From the NCBI GenBank assembly GCA_044340025.1, contig JBIIUJ010000001.1:15067-79066 (forward strand): 64,000 bases of DNA. Reading direction: 5' to 3'. This stretch comes from JBIIUJ01 sp044340025 (GTDB lineage: Bacteria > Pseudomonadota > Alphaproteobacteria > Caulobacterales > Aquidulcibacteraceae). The notes beneath the pieces were generated by a model. That model did no database searches. It was not told where the DNA came from and was given only the letters and a program-made list of their open reading frames with translations. Made by a program: the position numbers and the translations under genes. Below, in pieces: positions 10,016 through 18,002 of this stretch. Numbering within the stretch: position 1 is the first letter of the stretch; the number at the start of each line of letters is the position of its first letter.

Positions 10016-10028
10016 GCTTGTTACAAGC
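10016..10028. promoter_or_regulatory. Palindromic operator candidate for the GntR regulator
   Basis: GCTTGT-T-ACAAGC is a perfect 13-bp inverted repeat ending five bases before the ATG of the first MmgE/PrpD gene, inside the 60-bp gap between two divergent transcription units. GntR-family operators are commonly short AT-centred palindromes of this kind. Binding here could control both directions. Confidence 0.55.
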
Positions 10029-10033
10029 CCGTT

Positions 10034-11377
10034 ATGTCCGGACAAACCGCCGTGCAAGTCAGCATCACGCAGCGCCTCGCTGAACGCATCGCAAGTCCGG
10101 TGACGTCGGCTGCGAGGGCGCGGGCCGCGCTTGCCACGCTCGACTGGGCGGCCTGTGCGCTCGCCGGGGCGCCGTCACAGGCTGGCGGCGTGCTGCTGCG
10201 GCTGGCGGCCGCAGCGGGCACAGGGAAATGCCAGCTCATTGGGGGGGGGATGGCGTCTGCGCTTGGCGCCGCGCTGGGCAACGGCGGTCTCGGCAATGTG
10301 CTCGAGATGGACGACGTCGACAAGCGCGCCGTGCTCCATCCGGGGCCTGTCGTCGTGCCGGCCGCCCTCGCCGCCGCTCAGGACAGGGGCGCAAGCGGCG
10401 AAGCGTTTCTCGACGCGATTGTTCGCGGGTATGAGGCGGTGATCCGGATCGGGCGCGCCGTGGGGCCGGGGCATTATCGCTATTGGCACAACACCGGCAC
10501 CTGCGGACCGTTTGGATCGGCGGCTGCGGCGGCGTCGCTCTACGGCCTTTCTCAGGAACAGACCGCCTGGGCGCTGGGCCTTGCGGGCACCCAAGCCTCT
10601 GGCTTGTGGCAGACCCGGCATGAAGCCGCCTCCCTCGCCAAGCAGCTCCATACCGCGCGCGCCGCTCAGGCGGGCGTCCTCTCGGCTCAGCTCGCCCGCG
10701 AGGGCTTTCCCGGCCCGCTCTTCATCCTGGAAGGACCGCAGGGCTTCTTCGCCGCCACCTGCCCGGATGGCGACGCTGAGGCCGTGCTTGATGGCGAAGG
10801 CTGGGCGATCCACGACGTCTCAGTGAAGCCTTGGCCCGCCTGCCGCCATGCCCATGCTGCAATCGATGCTGCGCTCATGTTGCGCAGCAATCGGCCTGTA
10901 GGCGCGATCGCTGGAATCGAGGTGACGACCTACCCTGCCGCAGTCGATTTCTGCGACAATCCGGACCCGCGCAGCGTGATCGAAGCGAAGTTCAGCCTCC
11001 AGCATGCGGTCGCCGTGGCGCTGGCCGACGGCCCGCCGTCGCTATCCGCCTTCGAACCTGGCGCCATCGCGCGCGCCGATCTGGCGGGTCTGCGCGCGCT
11101 GACAAAGGTCAAGGCAGCCGAGCCTTATGCGAGCGCCTATCCTGCGCGTTTCGGGGCGGAGGTGTGCGTGCGCTTGAGCGATGGGTCAGAGCATATGGCC
11201 ACCGCGCCCGATGCCTGGGGCGATCCCGAAAATCCGGTCAGCGAAGCCGATGTCATCGCCAAGGCGCGCGATCTGATTGAATGGGGCGGCCGGTCCGATG
11301 CCCACCGGGTGATCGAGGCAGCGCTTGGCCTGGCTCAGGGCGGATCGCTCGCGGCCTTTGCCGGAGCGCTCGCGTGA
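10034..11377 (+). CDS. MmgE/PrpD family protein, first of a tandem pair
   Basis: A 447-residue member of the MmgE/PrpD family (2-methylcitrate dehydratase, cis-aconitate decarboxylase, iminodisuccinate epimerase and many uncharacterised enzymes). Visible features are the segment GNVLEMDDVDKRAVLHPGPV near residue 95, which corresponds to the family's active-site 'NG..H..D.DD....HP' region, followed by VKPWPACRHAHAAIDA near residue 270 and SVIEAKFSLQHAVAVAL near 320. Where family members usually have His in the first motif, this copy reads GNVLEMDD. ATG 10034 is chosen; the frame runs far upstream, but that part is antisense to the CoA-transferase. The stop overlaps the next GTG by four bases. 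Confidence 0.88.
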   Translation: MSGQTAVQVSITQRLAERIASPVTSAARARAALATLDWAACALAGAPSQAGGVLLRLAAAAGTGKCQLIGGGMASALGAALGNGGLGNVLEMDDVDKRAVLHPGPVVVPAALAAAQDRGASGEAFLDAIVRGYEAVIRIGRAVGPGHYRYWHNTGTCGPFGSAAAAASLYGLSQEQTAWALGLAGTQASGLWQTRHEAASLAKQLHTARAAQAGVLSAQLAREGFPGPLFILEGPQGFFAATCPDGDAEAVLDGEGWAIHDVSVKPWPACRHAHAAIDAALMLRSNRPVGAIAGIEVTTYPAAVDFCDNPDPRSVIEAKFSLQHAVAVALADGPPSLSAFEPGAIARADLAGLRALTKVKAAEPYASAYPARFGAEVCVRLSDGSEHMATAPDAWGDPENPVSEADVIAKARDLIEWGGRSDAHRVIEAALGLAQGGSLAAFAGALA

Positions 11378-12741
11378 ATCCGGCGGAGGCCTTCGCCCGC
11401 CATGCCTTGAGCGTGGATTATACGGCGCTGCCCGCCGAGGCGGTGATGGCGGCCAAGACCTTTATCCTCGATACGTTCGGGGTGGGCGTGGCCGGCGCGA
11501 AGGCCCGCCATGCCGACGAGGTCTTGCGCGCCGCCCGCGGCTGGGGCGTTCCCGGTGCAGGCGACGCCGCTCATACTTGGGCCTCTGGCGCGCGCCTGCC
11601 TGCGGTGCAGGCCGCGTTCGTGAATGCCTTTCAGATCCACTGTCAGGAATATGACTGCGTGCATGAGCCCGCGGTCGTGCATCCGCTGGCCACGATCCTT
11701 GCCGCGCTTTGCGCTGAAGCCGAACGGCGGGGGCCGGTCCCGGGCACAGATTTCATCGCGGCGCTCGCTGCCGCCGTGGATGTGGCCGCGGGTCTTGGCG
11801 TGGCGGTCAAGACGCCGATCCGCTTCTTCCGTCCCGCGACCGCAGGCATTTTCGGGGCGACACTGGGAATAGCGCGGCTGCGCCGAATGCCGCTCGACAA
11901 GACGATGGATGCGCTTGGTTATGCGCTAGCGTTCGCCTCCGGCACGATGCAGGCGCATGTCGAGGGCAAACCCGCCCTGCCGATCCAGATCGCCAATGCC
12001 GCGCGCGGCGCGCTGATGGCGGTGGATGTGGCGGCCGCCGGCCTGCCCGGGCCGCATGATGTGGTGGAGGGGCCGTTTGGCTATCTGGCGCTGTTCGAGC
12101 AGGGCTGGGATCTCGGGCCTGTGCTGGAGAGCCTCGGCACAGCCTGGCGGATCACCGAAGTGAGCTGGAAGCCGTTTCCCACTGGCCGGGCGGCGCAGGG
12201 CGGCATTCCGGCGGTGCAGGAGCTGATGGCTCAGGGCGTGACGGCGCAGACGCTGGAGAGCCTTACCCTCACCGCGCCGCCGCTGATCAAGCGGCTGGTG
12301 GGCCGGCCGATCGTGACGCCGTTGCCGGTGAATTATGCGCGGCTGTGCTTTGCCTATCTGGGCGCTGTCACTCTGCTGCGCGGCGGTGTTGGGCTTGAGG
12401 ACTTTACGCCAGAGCGGCTCAGCGACCCTGCCGTCCATGCCCTTGCCGCCCGGATCAGCGTGATTGACGACGGCTCGACAAATCCCGCCGCGTTCACCCC
12501 GCAGGTCGCAGCAGCGAGGATGACGGACGGGCGAGTGCTCGAGGCTCGGGTGGAGAGGCTGTTCGGTTCGCCTGCGTGGCCGCTCACGCGCGCCCAACAC
12601 CTTGAGAAGTTCCGCGCCTGCCTCGCCTTCGGCTTTGGCCGGCCGATGGAGGCGCTGGCCGACGACATGATCGCGCGCGTGGATGCGCTCGAGACAGAAC
12701 CCGATGTCGGCGCCCTGGCGCGCCGGCTCGCCAGACCTTGA
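11374..12741 (+). CDS. MmgE/PrpD family protein, second of a tandem pair
   Basis: A 455-residue MmgE/PrpD protein starting at GTG 11374 (VNPAEAFARHALSVDYTALP), overlapping the previous stop as GTGA. It keeps a fuller active-site signature than its neighbour (FVNAFQIHCQEYDCVHEPA then VVHP, residues ~85-110). It also has EVSWKPFPTGRAAQGG near residue 270 and LPVNYARLCFAYLGA near 315. The two copies are clearly divergent paralogues, so they may form a heteromer or catalyse consecutive steps. The stop overlaps the start region of the CoA ligase gene. Substrate unknown. Confidence 0.88.
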   Translation: MNPAEAFARHALSVDYTALPAEAVMAAKTFILDTFGVGVAGAKARHADEVLRAARGWGVPGAGDAAHTWASGARLPAVQAAFVNAFQIHCQEYDCVHEPAVVHPLATILAALCAEAERRGPVPGTDFIAALAAAVDVAAGLGVAVKTPIRFFRPATAGIFGATLGIARLRRMPLDKTMDALGYALAFASGTMQAHVEGKPALPIQIANAARGALMAVDVAAAGLPGPHDVVEGPFGYLALFEQGWDLGPVLESLGTAWRITEVSWKPFPTGRAAQGGIPAVQELMAQGVTAQTLESLTLTAPPLIKRLVGRPIVTPLPVNYARLCFAYLGAVTLLRGGVGLEDFTPERLSDPAVHALAARISVIDDGSTNPAAFTPQVAAARMTDGRVLEARVERLFGSPAWPLTRAQHLEKFRACLAFGFGRPMEALADDMIARVDALETEPDVGALARRLARP

Positions 12742-12749
12742 GAGAGAGT

Positions 12750-14153
12750 ATGGACGCCCACCGTTCCTATTTCGACACCGTGGACTGGGCTGCGCTCCAG
12801 GCCGACCACCCGATCGGGGACGGCTTTCTGGCGATGGCCAAAACCATCAGCCGCGACGAGCTGCGGGCGCGGCAGAACCGGCTGTTCCTGCGCTGTGTCG
12901 CCCGCGCCTGGACGACGCCCTTTTACCAGCGCCTCTGGGGCGGCCGGGGGATCGAGCCCGGCGACATCACCAGCCTCGACGACATCGTGAAGCTGCCAAG
13001 CTTCGACAAGTCCGACATCATGGCCAGCCTGGAGCGCGCGCCGCCGTTTGGCGATTTTTCCGCGCTCGACAGTTACCCGGCCGGCGAGCGGCCGCCGGTG
13101 ATTTTCCACACGACATCCGGCACCACCGGAAAGCCGCAGGTGCTCCTGTTTGGCGCAAAGAGCCGGGAAGCCCAAAACCTGCTTCTGGGGCGTCTCTACC
13201 GCTTCCAGGGTCTGCGCCCGGACGATGTGGTCCATTCCGTCTACGGCCACGGCATGATCAACGGCGGCCACTATGTGCGCGAAAGCGTCATTCACTGGAC
13301 AAGCGCAATCTTCATGAGCGCCGGCACAGGCGTGGAGACGCGCTCGGTCCAGCAGGTCGAACTGATGCGCCAGTTTGGCGCGACCGTGATCGTGGGGTTT
13401 GCCGACTACATCAAGAAGCTCGCCGAGACAGCCCGCGAGATGGGGCTGGAGCCCGGTCGCGACATTCCGGTGCGGATGATCTGCGGCCATATGGGGCGGG
13501 AAGATCAGGCCGGCATCTCGGCCGCCTGGGGCGGGGCCGCCTGCTACGACTGGTATGGCGTGGGCGACACCGGGTGCATCGCGGGCGAGGGGCCCGACAA
13601 GGCGGGCATGTATGTGATGGAGGACGCCCAGTATCTGGAGATGGGCGACATCGATACGGGCCTTCCGGTGGAGGATGGCAAGGCCGGCGACATGATCGTT
13701 ACCTGCCTCTTCAAGGACGATATCTATCCCATCATCCGGTTCAACACCCATGACGTCTCGGCCTATCGCACCGACGCCTCTCCGCTGGATCTGAAGTTCC
13801 GCCGGATCGAAGGGTTTCTTGGCCGCTCCGACAACATGGTGAAGTTGCGCGGCATCAATATCTTTCCGCAGGGCGTGGGGCCGATGCTTGATGAACTGCC
13901 GGCGTTTGCGGGCGAGTTCCTCTGCAAGGCGGTGCGAGACGCAAATGGCCGCGACGAGTTCGTCGTGATCGCCGAGACGACGGCCCCGGCGGGCGAGCGC
14001 CCCGGCGTCACCGAAGCCGCACGCGCCATCCTGAAGCGCAAGATCGGCATCGAGGTGCAGGTGGAACTGGTCGACAAAGGGGCAACCGCCGCGCTCACCC
14101 AGATCGAGGTGCGCCAGAAGCCGATCCGCCTGATCGACGAGCGGTTCAAGTGA
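12750..14153 (+). CDS. PaaK-like AMP-dependent CoA ligase
   Basis: A 467-residue adenylate-forming enzyme related to phenylacetate-CoA ligase, which activates a carboxylic acid to its CoA thioester with ATP. The P-loop-like FHTTSGTTGKPQVLLFG is near residue 120. DWYGVGDTGCIAGEG near residue 270 fits the family's Y-G-x-[ST]-E region with Asp-Thr replacing Thr-Glu. GDMIVTCLFKDDIYPIIRFNTHD near 315 and GRSDNMVKLRGINIFPQGVG near 360 are characteristic of PaaK. ATG 12750 follows a GAGAGAG purine tract; a TTG at 12738 is less likely. It is cotranscribed between the MmgE/PrpD pair and the amidase. The product of the amidase may be its substrate (inference). Confidence 0.87.
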   Translation: MDAHRSYFDTVDWAALQADHPIGDGFLAMAKTISRDELRARQNRLFLRCVARAWTTPFYQRLWGGRGIEPGDITSLDDIVKLPSFDKSDIMASLERAPPFGDFSALDSYPAGERPPVIFHTTSGTTGKPQVLLFGAKSREAQNLLLGRLYRFQGLRPDDVVHSVYGHGMINGGHYVRESVIHWTSAIFMSAGTGVETRSVQQVELMRQFGATVIVGFADYIKKLAETAREMGLEPGRDIPVRMICGHMGREDQAGISAAWGGAACYDWYGVGDTGCIAGEGPDKAGMYVMEDAQYLEMGDIDTGLPVEDGKAGDMIVTCLFKDDIYPIIRFNTHDVSAYRTDASPLDLKFRRIEGFLGRSDNMVKLRGINIFPQGVGPMLDELPAFAGEFLCKAVRDANGRDEFVVIAETTAPAGERPGVTEAARAILKRKIGIEVQVELVDKGATAALTQIEVRQKPIRLIDERFK

Positions 14154-15532
14154 GCGTGGCGCCCCACACGCTTGGCGCGGTGGCGCTCGGTCGTGCGCTC
14201 GCCCGGCGCGAAACCACCGCACGCGCGGCCACGCAAGCCTATCTCGACCGGATTGCAGCGCTTAATCCGCGCCTTGCCATCTTCACCCAGGTCGCGACAC
14301 AGGACGCGCTTGCCGCCGCCGACGCCGCCGATGCGCGCCTGGCCATCGGGCAGGGGCTTGGCCCGCTCGACGGCGTGCCGATTGCGGTTAAGGACAATAT
14401 CGCGGTGGCGGGGCTGGCCTGGACCAGCGGGGTGGCGGCGCGCCGCGACAGCATCGCCCAGGACGACGCCTTCTGCGTCACGCTGTTGCGTGAACAGGGC
14501 TGCGTCATCCTCGGCACGCTGAACATGCACGAAGGCGCGCTGGGCGCGACGACCGACAATTCCGCCTATGGCCGCTGCGAAAACCCCTGGCGGCTGGACC
14601 ATACGCCGGGCGGCTCTTCCGGCGGCTCGGGCGCGGCGGTGGCGGCAGGCTTGTGCGCGGCGGCGCTCGGCACCGACACGATGGGCAGCGTGCGGATCCC
14701 GGCGGCCTATTGCGGGGTGTTCGGCTTCAAGCCGAGCTATGGACGCATCTCCTCAGACGGGCTCGGCCATCTCTCCTGGACGCTGGACCATATCGGCCCC
14801 ATCGCGCGCCGGGCGGAGGATTTGCGCGTGCTGATGTCGGTGCTGGCCACTGGCCACGCGGGCGCGCTGATCACCCGGCCTTCCGACGACTACCGCGATT
14901 TCTGGCTCGATGAGCCGGCCCGGTTTGCAGACTTGCGGGTCGGCGTTCTTGAGACCGGGATTGTCGTCGAGCCGGGCGTGGCGGCGGTTTTCTCGGCGGC
15001 GCTCGACCGGCTGTCGGGGCTTGGCGCCACGCTGGAGCCGTTTCGCCCGGCCACTTTCGCCCCGGATGTTCTTCGCCGGCGGGGGCTGCTGATTTCGGAA
15101 GCCGAGGGGGCGGTGGCGTTTGCCGACGAGCTTGCCGCCGATGGGGGGCTCAGCGCGGACTTTCGCGCCCTGCTCGATTATGGCGCCCGCCAGCCGGCGG
15201 TGCGACTGGCCAGCGCCCACCATGACGTGTTGTCGGCTCGGGCCGCCATACGCAAGCAGATGGCGTTTCAGGGTCTTGATCTGCTCATAAGCCCCACGGC
15301 GCCACAGACAGCCTTCCCCCATGGAGCGCCGGCGCCGGCTTCGCAGGCCGACTTCACCTGCCTTGGCAATATCGCCGATCTGCCGGCGGCTTCTGTCCCG
15401 ATCGGCTTTGCAGCGGGCTTGCCGGTGGGGCTGCAGCTCATGGGCGGCGAGGGGGCGGACGCTTTCGTGCTGCGCTGCGCGATCGCGCTCGATCAGCTGT
15501 TTGCGCCCGAGACGCTCGCTCCGATCGCCTGA
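14150..15532 (+). CDS. Amidase (amidase-signature family)
   Basis: A 460-residue amidase-signature hydrolase. The Ser-cisSer-Lys triad is visible: Lys in VPIAVKDNIAVAG near residue 80, the cis-Ser region TPGGSSGGSGAAVAAG near 155, and the nucleophile Ser in GTDTMGSVRIPAAYCG near 180. The usual DTGGS reads DTMGS, so one Gly beside the nucleophile is Met, a variant seen in part of the family. GTG 14150 overlaps the ligase stop as GTGA. It is the last gene of the five-kilobase plus-strand operon. It is not a GatA: no gatB/gatC is nearby. A substrate amide whose acid is then CoA-activated is a reasonable guess. Confidence 0.9.
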   Translation: MSVAPHTLGAVALGRALARRETTARAATQAYLDRIAALNPRLAIFTQVATQDALAAADAADARLAIGQGLGPLDGVPIAVKDNIAVAGLAWTSGVAARRDSIAQDDAFCVTLLREQGCVILGTLNMHEGALGATTDNSAYGRCENPWRLDHTPGGSSGGSGAAVAAGLCAAALGTDTMGSVRIPAAYCGVFGFKPSYGRISSDGLGHLSWTLDHIGPIARRAEDLRVLMSVLATGHAGALITRPSDDYRDFWLDEPARFADLRVGVLETGIVVEPGVAAVFSAALDRLSGLGATLEPFRPATFAPDVLRRRGLLISEAEGAVAFADELAADGGLSADFRALLDYGARQPAVRLASAHHDVLSARAAIRKQMAFQGLDLLISPTAPQTAFPHGAPAPASQADFTCLGNIADLPAASVPIGFAAGLPVGLQLMGGEGADAFVLRCAIALDQLFAPETLAPIA

Positions 15533-15547
15533 CGGGGTCAGGCGATC
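15523..15547. terminator. Palindrome spanning both convergent stop codons
   Basis: GATCGCCTGAC, loop GGG, GTCAGGCGATC is a perfect 11-bp stem. It contains the TGA of the amidase (15530-15532) and, on the other strand, the TGA of the RidA gene (15540-15538), so both proteins end in the same residues (IA). The stem could stop transcription from both sides, although no long U-tract follows. Confidence 0.6.
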
Positions 15548-15999
15548 TCGAACACGCCGTCGACTTCCACGGCGAAGCCGAGCGGCAGCTCGGCCACGCC
15601 CACAGCGGAGCGCGCATGGCGACCGGCGTCGCCAAAGACGTCCACCATCAGGTCGGAGCAGCCGTTCACGATCGATGGGACCGACGTGAAGCCAGGTGCG
15701 ACATTCACATACCCGTTGAGCTTCAGGACGGCCTTCACGCGGTCCAGATCGCCCTCGCACGCCGCCTTCAACTGGGCGATAAGGTTGAGACCGCACAACC
15801 GGGCCGCCGCCTGGCCCTGCTCCACGCTGACATCGCCGCCGACCTTGCCCTTGATCCCGCCGGACGCATCCACCGAAACCTGGCCGGAGATATGGACAAG
15901 GCTACCGGCGCGCGTGAACGGGACGTAGCTCGCCACGGGGGCGGGCGGGATCGGAAGGGTGAGCCCGAGCGCCGCCAGTTTGCGTTCCACCTGTCCCAT
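15538..15999 (-). CDS. RidA/YjgF-family protein (possible enamine/imine deaminase)
   Basis: A 153-residue RidA-superfamily protein. It begins MGQVERKLAALGLTLPIPPA, as in the longer alphaproteobacterial YjgF subgroup, with HISGQVSVDASGGIKGKVGG near residue 37. The C-terminal ARSAVGVAELPLGFAVEVDG near 129 carries the Arg that binds substrate carboxylates in true RidA deaminases. RidA proteins hydrolyse reactive enamines/imines. ATG 15999 has AAGGAG nine bases upstream; the longer in-frame extension is rejected. It converges on the amidase gene and overlaps the tail of the upstream membrane-protein frame by 98 bases. A link to the amidase island is possible but unproven. Confidence 0.88.
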   Translation of the reverse strand: MGQVERKLAALGLTLPIPPAPVASYVPFTRAGSLVHISGQVSVDASGGIKGKVGGDVSVEQGQAAARLCGLNLIAQLKAACEGDLDRVKAVLKLNGYVNVAPGFTSVPSIVNGCSDLMVDVFGDAGRHARSAVGVAELPLGFAVEVDGVFEIA

Positions 16000-16660
16000 C
16001 GCGCGCGCTCCTTGTGCCGTCGGTCGGCATAAAGGCCAGAGCGCACGCCGTCGCAAGCCCGATCGTGAGGCCTGCGCCAAGGCCGCCCAGACCATAGAGC
16101 GCAACCCGAGGGGTGAAGCCGGACAAATCAGCCGCCGCCTGACCCGCGACATAAGTGAGCGGCAGGGCGATCGCCCAGCCCAGCGTGTTGGCGACAATCC
16201 AGGCCCACCGCCGGCGGACGCCCTTCGGGATCGCCCATGCTTGAGCGACGCCAAACAGCAGCCCGGCGCCAAGCCCGAAGACAGCCGCAAACAGAATGAC
16301 CGCCTGGGCGCTGGGTTCGGCGCCCTGCGCGCCGCTGGCGTAGGGCCCAAACAGCGGCACACCCGCTCCCACGCCCCACCCGATCAGGCCGACGAGCAAG
16401 GTGGCGGCGATCCATCGGGCGATGCTGATTGCAGGCCAGAACGCCCTGAGCGCCATGGCCTGCAATCCGCCAAGGATCAGCGCTTCGGGGATCGCCGCGC
16501 TCGCCATCGCGGCCCATGCGCCAAGCCGCAGCCAGAACGGCTCCGGTTCTCCGAGCAGAAGGTTGGCCACGCCATACCACGCGCCGGCCGCGCCCAGACC
16601 AAGGAGCTCGGCGAGCGCGCAGATCGCCACCCACCGCACCAGCAGCACGTCCGGCGTCAT
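15902..16660 (-). CDS. Integral membrane protein of unknown function
   Basis: A 252-residue hydrophobic protein I do not recognise. There are about six membrane segments (for example VRWVAICALAELLGLGAAGA, AVILFAAVFGLGAGLLFGVA, ALYGLGGLGAGLTIGLATA), separated by short loops. GGGAGG precedes ATG 16660. The last ~45 residues are Gly/Thr/Arg-rich and hydrophilic, and 98 bases of the frame run inside the RidA gene, which is unusually long for an overlap. A frameshift or a non-native tail is possible. It lies upstream of ridA on the same strand and may be cotranscribed with it. Confidence 0.65.
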   Translation of the reverse strand: MTPDVLLVRWVAICALAELLGLGAAGAWYGVANLLLGEPEPFWLRLGAWAAMASAAIPEALILGGLQAMALRAFWPAISIARWIAATLLVGLIGWGVGAGVPLFGPYASGAQGAEPSAQAVILFAAVFGLGAGLLFGVAQAWAIPKGVRRRWAWIVANTLGWAIALPLTYVAGQAAADLSGFTPRVALYGLGGLGAGLTIGLATACALAFMPTDGTRSARDGTGGTQTGGARAHPSDPARPRGELRPVHARR

Positions 16661-16703
16661 GTACGCCTCCCTGTGACGTCGCCAGCCCCGCAGGGTTTAT
16701 GGG

Positions 16704-18002
16704 CTAGTCGCGGCCACGGTTCGAGCGGGCCGCCTGTCGCGCGGCGGCTAGCCGCAGGTCGCGGCCGGTCGCAATCGCATCGGCGCCGAACCGCGCCCTC
16801 GCGGCTTGCTCGGCAGCCTCCAGGGCGGCGCGTTTTGCAGGGGCCTGATCGAGCAGATCGCCTTTGTCGGCGAGCGTGGGATCGCAGAGGTCTGACAAAC
16901 CCGCTCCGATCAGCCGATAGGATTTTCCAGCGGGCTCGGCCCGGAGCAGGCGTACGACCGTTGCAAACAGGGTGCGCGCGGTCTGGGTGGGGGCGGGCAG
17001 GGTTTCCCGTCGCGTCAGGGTGCGAAAATCCGACGTCTTGAGCTTCAAGGTAGCTACCCGTCCGGCGACGCCGGCAGCCTTGCTGCGCTCCGCAACACGC
17101 GTGCACAGCGCCCAGAGCCGATCTTCCAGCGCCTCCCCATTCTGAAGGTCGGCCTCGAACGTGGTTTCTGCGGAGACGGACTTGCGTTCGCTTTCCGGTT
17201 CGACCGGGCGGTCGTCGTCTCCATGCGCCAATGCCCACAGGCGCCCGCCCCAGGGACCAAGCCGCTTCACCAGCCGGTCGCGCGGGGCTGCCGCAAGGGC
17301 TCCGATCGTGGAATAGCCCGCCTTCTCCAGGTCTGCAGCCTGTGCAGGCCCCACGCCATGGATGAAACGCACGGGACGCGGCGCAAGAAAGGCGGCCGCC
17401 TCCTCCCGCCCGATCACGGCAAAGCCGCGCGGCTTGTCGAGGTCAGAGGCGATCTTTGCGAGAAACTTGTTGGGTCCCAGTCCCACCGACACGGTGAGGC
17501 CCCGTTCGGCTTCGATCTGTTTTTGAAGCGCCATCAGGGTGCGCGCCGGCGATCCCCCATGCAGGCGCTGCGTGCCGCCAAGGTCCAGATAGGCCTCGTC
17601 GATGGACACAGGCTCCACCAACGGCGTCAGGGCCTGCATCATCGACCGGATCGCACGGCCTTCGGCGGCGTAAAGCGCCATGTCCGGACGAATGACGATG
17701 GCGTTGGGGCAGGCCGCCAGCGCCTTGAACATCGGCATGGCCGAGCGCACGCCATAGGCGCGCGCGACATAGCATGCTGTAGCCACCACCCCGCGTCGCC
17801 CGCCGCCGATGATCACAGGCTTGTCCGCAAGGCTCGGGTCGTCCCGCTTGTGGATTGCGGCATAGAAGGCGTCGCAATCGATATGTGCGATCGCCAGACG
17901 CTCCAGGGCGGGGTGGCGCACGACGCGCCGGGACCCGCAGGCGGGGCAGGCGGCGTCGGCCTCCTCCACCGTGCCCAGACAATCCCGGCACAGTCCGCTC
18001 AC
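16704..18002 (-). CDS. dinB: DNA polymerase IV with N-terminal zinc ribbon
   Basis: A Y-family translesion polymerase of 432 residues. The palm motif HIDCDAFYAAIHKRDDP is near residue 40 and the catalytic SIDEAYLDLGG near 135, with both acidic residues present. Thumb and little-finger regions follow (GVGPAQAADLEKAGYSTIGA; SAETTFEADLQNGEALEDRL). Ahead of the palm is a small zinc ribbon, CRDC followed by CPAC about 14 residues later, absent from E. coli DinB but known in alphaproteobacterial forms. GTG 18002 overlaps the stop of the upstream mak gene as GTGA, so translation is probably coupled. No SOS box was found before mak. The frameshift in mak could affect dinB expression. Confidence 0.93.
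   Translation of the reverse strand: MSGLCRDCLGTVEEADAACPACGSRRVVRHPALERLAIAHIDCDAFYAAIHKRDDPSLADKPVIIGGGRRGVVATACYVARAYGVRSAMPMFKALAACPNAIVIRPDMALYAAEGRAIRSMMQALTPLVEPVSIDEAYLDLGGTQRLHGGSPARTLMALQKQIEAERGLTVSVGLGPNKFLAKIASDLDKPRGFAVIGREEAAAFLAPRPVRFIHGVGPAQAADLEKAGYSTIGALAAAPRDRLVKRLGPWGGRLWALAHGDDDRPVEPESERKSVSAETTFEADLQNGEALEDRLWALCTRVAERSKAAGVAGRVATLKLKTSDFRTLTRRETLPAPTQTARTLFATVVRLLRAEPAGKSYRLIGAGLSDLCDPTLADKGDLLDQAPAKRAALEAAEQAARARFGADAIATGRDLRLAAARQAARSNRGRD

Noticed and set aside
8750..10033. Long plus-strand frame joined to the first MmgE/PrpD gene (875 codons in total)
   Set aside because: The upstream 428 codons are antisense to a clear CoA-transferase gene, have no family resemblance, and the MmgE/PrpD N-terminus fits ATG 10034.
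14150..15532. Amidase as GatA of the tRNA amidotransferase
   Set aside because: No gatB or gatC neighbours, and its operon partners are catabolic CoA enzymes.
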